Shown here: positions 56,180 through 59,100 of the stretch, piece by piece | Layout: every line of letters begins with the position of its first letter | Position numbering within the stretch: the first letter of the stretch is position 1 | From: Anodontia alba | Taxonomy: Eukaryota; Mollusca; Bivalvia; Lucinida; Lucinidae | Length of the DNA stretch: 64,000 nucleotides | NCBI GenBank assembly: GCA_964016985.1 | Contig: OZ024826.1 | Span: 61,200,910-61,264,909, forward strand | Reading direction: 5' to 3' | Program-made: the position numbers and the translations under genes | The notes under the pieces: generated by a model | Databases searched by the model: none | What the model was told of the DNA's origin: nothing | What the model saw: the letters and a program-made list of their open reading frames with translations, nothing else

Positions 56180-59100
56180 ATTAGACATAATGACCGGAAG
56201 TTAGTATACGTGACTATTTTGTCCGGTGAAATATGTCAGAAACTAAGTCTTTCCAGAAAATAATTAAATTATTGACTGGAGACTAGTTGACTGGTGACTG
56301 GTGACTGGGTGACTGGTGACTGGTGACTGGTGACTGGTGACTGGGTGACTGGTGACTGGTGACTGGTGCCTGGTTGACTGGCACCTGGATGACTGGTGAC
56401 TGATGCCTGGTTGACTGGCACCTGATTGACTGGTGACTGGTGAAGCTGATTGACTGGAGCCTGGGTGACTGGTGACTGGTGACTGGTGACTGGATGACTG
56501 GTGACTGGTGACTGGTGACTGGTGGACTTAGACTTTAAAGGATACTAAGTACCCAAAGATGCCACCTTGATGGGTCTTACCCCGGCAGTATAGCCATATG
56601 GGGTGGGGCTCCCATCAGTAAAGAATTGTCTTATAACCCATCAAGGGTTGACAAGTTCTTTACAATCAGCTTCTCCACCATGAGAATCTTTAGCCAACTG
56701 AAGATCTCTGCAAACAAAAGTCCAGGAAAAAAAACATATCGTAATTGCTGAATAACCTGGAACGAAAAGAACAAAAATATTCTGCATATATAAACACGAC
56801 TATCGAACCGATCGCGCACGAGCGTTGTGCCGAAAAGCGAGAGTCGCCAAAACGCATGTGGAAAAAGACCAGTCAAAAATACATGAAATCGAAAATTGAA
56901 AATTTTAAATAATAACACAGAAAGTGAAAGGAGTGATAAATAAACAAAAGAAACACAAGGATACATAAATTTATCCGTGAGGAAAGAAATAATCCAAATT
57001 TCTATCACAGGTAAATAATCCTTGTTGAATTTCTTTGTCCACAGAAAAGAAACTGACACGTGGTCAATTGAGCGGGAAGAGTTACGTCACACAGGTAACT
57101 GCCTAAGGGACCTTCTGGTTTAAGACTTTAATTAACGACTGAAAGGTCGTTTTTTCTGTGGAAGGTGTGAAAACAGAATAGAATAGCACATTATCTATAG
57201 GTTAATGTATTATGAAGTTAAAACAGCCTCACATAGTACCCACATATTAATGTGTTTTCTTGGAGAAATTAGAAATAACATAAATCCCTTTTATTTACTA
57301 AGAGCTACGCACTTGTGAAATGCTAAAGTGACAAAGCTCGTATTCACCAGTTATCAAAACAGAAAAAAATACAATACAAACCTTATATACCGTATTTACC
57401 CTAAGTACTGGGACACCTTATCTACTTACCATACTTGTGCTAAAATTTGAAATAGTCCACTCCACTACCTCTTAATGTGTCTAAAATATAGCTGTATGTA
57501 TGGCAAACAGTGTAGACTCTGATCAGATGCTGCATTATGCGGCATCTGATCTGGGACTACACTGTTTGCAACAGCCTATCTGTCCCAATACTTAGGTTTA
57601 TTATGGCAGTTTTAGATAAGGCTTTAATTTTTTCATCAGAAATATTCATTTTTTTCTTATTTCTCCACAAAAACATATTATGTGGTATTCATCGGCAGTA
57701 CGCCAACAAAACTTTCTCATACATATCCGTAAGATATGTTTCTTGGAGAAATAAGAAAATTATCTGACTATCCCTTTTATCTAGAGCTATGATTATTCCC
57801 TTCACAGCTTTCAGGGGAGACAACAGTCAAAATTGTTTTGCCGCCTTTCTGAAAAGAGGTCCACTATGAAAGGATGATGATGATGGTGAGTTCAGGTTTA
57901 ACGACGTGTCAACCCATGACAGACATTTGCGTCAAAATGGTATATTAACTTGGTTTGGTATTGGAACTGCTATAATGATAAGTCCCACAGTAAAAAGAAA
58001 AAATTTGCTCCCCTTCAGAGCAAGTTCTTTCCTTTTTAGCTCACCTGAACAATGTTCATGGAGAGCTATTGTATTACCCTTGGCGTCGGCGGCCGCTACA
58101 GCGCTGGATTCGGCGTCCACAAATGTTAAAGTTTTCGTTAAAAATTTTTAAGACCTCATTATTTCCTAACCTTATCACCAATTTGATTCCTGTTTGGTTT
58201 GATTATAAATATTGGTCCAAAATTTTGCACAATACCATCCCCATCACCCTAGGTCATGTCCAGGTCAAGGTCAAAGACTTAGAATTTTCAAGTTAAAATT
58301 TTACATCAAAGTTTTTAGGACCTCATTATTTTTTTTATTTGATTGACAAGCCCAAGTTCAGGTGAGCTATCCTGTCTGCTGACAGATCTTGTTTAGAGTA
58401 GACCCATTTTCAGAAGGTTGCTGCTGTGCAGGAAAGCAAACAGGAAGTTACGAAAGTTGTCTCCCCTGTACAAAATGGTGGAAAATCTAGCAAGTGTATC
58501 CAGTCCCTGTAACTTTTCAAAAATCCACTCTTTAGCTTACCAGGAATCAGAATGACCTCAACTCACCCACAATCCTAAAACCACTAGTGATAACAATATA
58601 CCAACAGGTCTCATAAAATATTTAACCCTTAAAGTGCCCTGCAAAATTTGTAGCAGACTTCAGTCTAAAAAAAAAATCTTGCTAGAAAATAAGTATTGAC
58701 ATTTCATGTGAATTGTCTGCAAAGCAGACAATTCACATGAAATGTCAATACTTTTTTATTATCTCTGAAAAAAAATTAAAAAGAAAAAATCTAAAAGTTG
58801 TCCGCTGCAGTTGTGTGACTGGCACTTTATGGGTCAACAGCAATATTAATGCCATAAATAGTGTCTACATACAAGTTCATTCTCATCATTTATTACCTAT
58901 AGATAATTGTCTCGTGTAATAATCCATGTAACCATGCCACATTTACCCTAAATATTTGGTCACCTTAATGCTTTACTACATTTGTTCTAAAATTTGAACA
59001 AGTCTATCTGGCTACATGTACATGCTGATGTCTGAAACCTGTTGGATGAGTGACAAACAGTGTAGACCCTGAGCAGACTTTGTGGCACCTGATCTGGGTC

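Larger units (their letters stand above)
51091..57201. mobile_element. 6.1-kb TTAA-bounded non-coding island with 157-bp terminal inverted repeats
   Basis: 51091-51247 and 57045-57201 are perfect inverted copies of each other (157 bp by eye), starting CCTATAGATAATGTGCTATT, each bordered by TTAA (51087-51090, 57202-57205). TTAA plus CC ends resemble piggyBac-type transposition, but no transposase is recognisable and the longest internal open frame is 142 codons. The interior (51.4-56.3 kb) has a base composition unlike the rest of the intron (A-rich on plus), no member of the common MITE or SINE families, and dozens of short hairpins. It lies in the EXOC1 A-B intron. Confidence 0.8.

Noticed and set aside
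55366..56523. CRISPR array
   Set aside because: The units are degenerate stem-loops without constant repeats and unique spacers, in a eukaryotic intron.
56631..57059. Membrane protein gene of 142 residues
   Set aside because: Hydrophobicity follows from T-rich composition; no domain and no conserved start context. Kept only as a doubtful feature.
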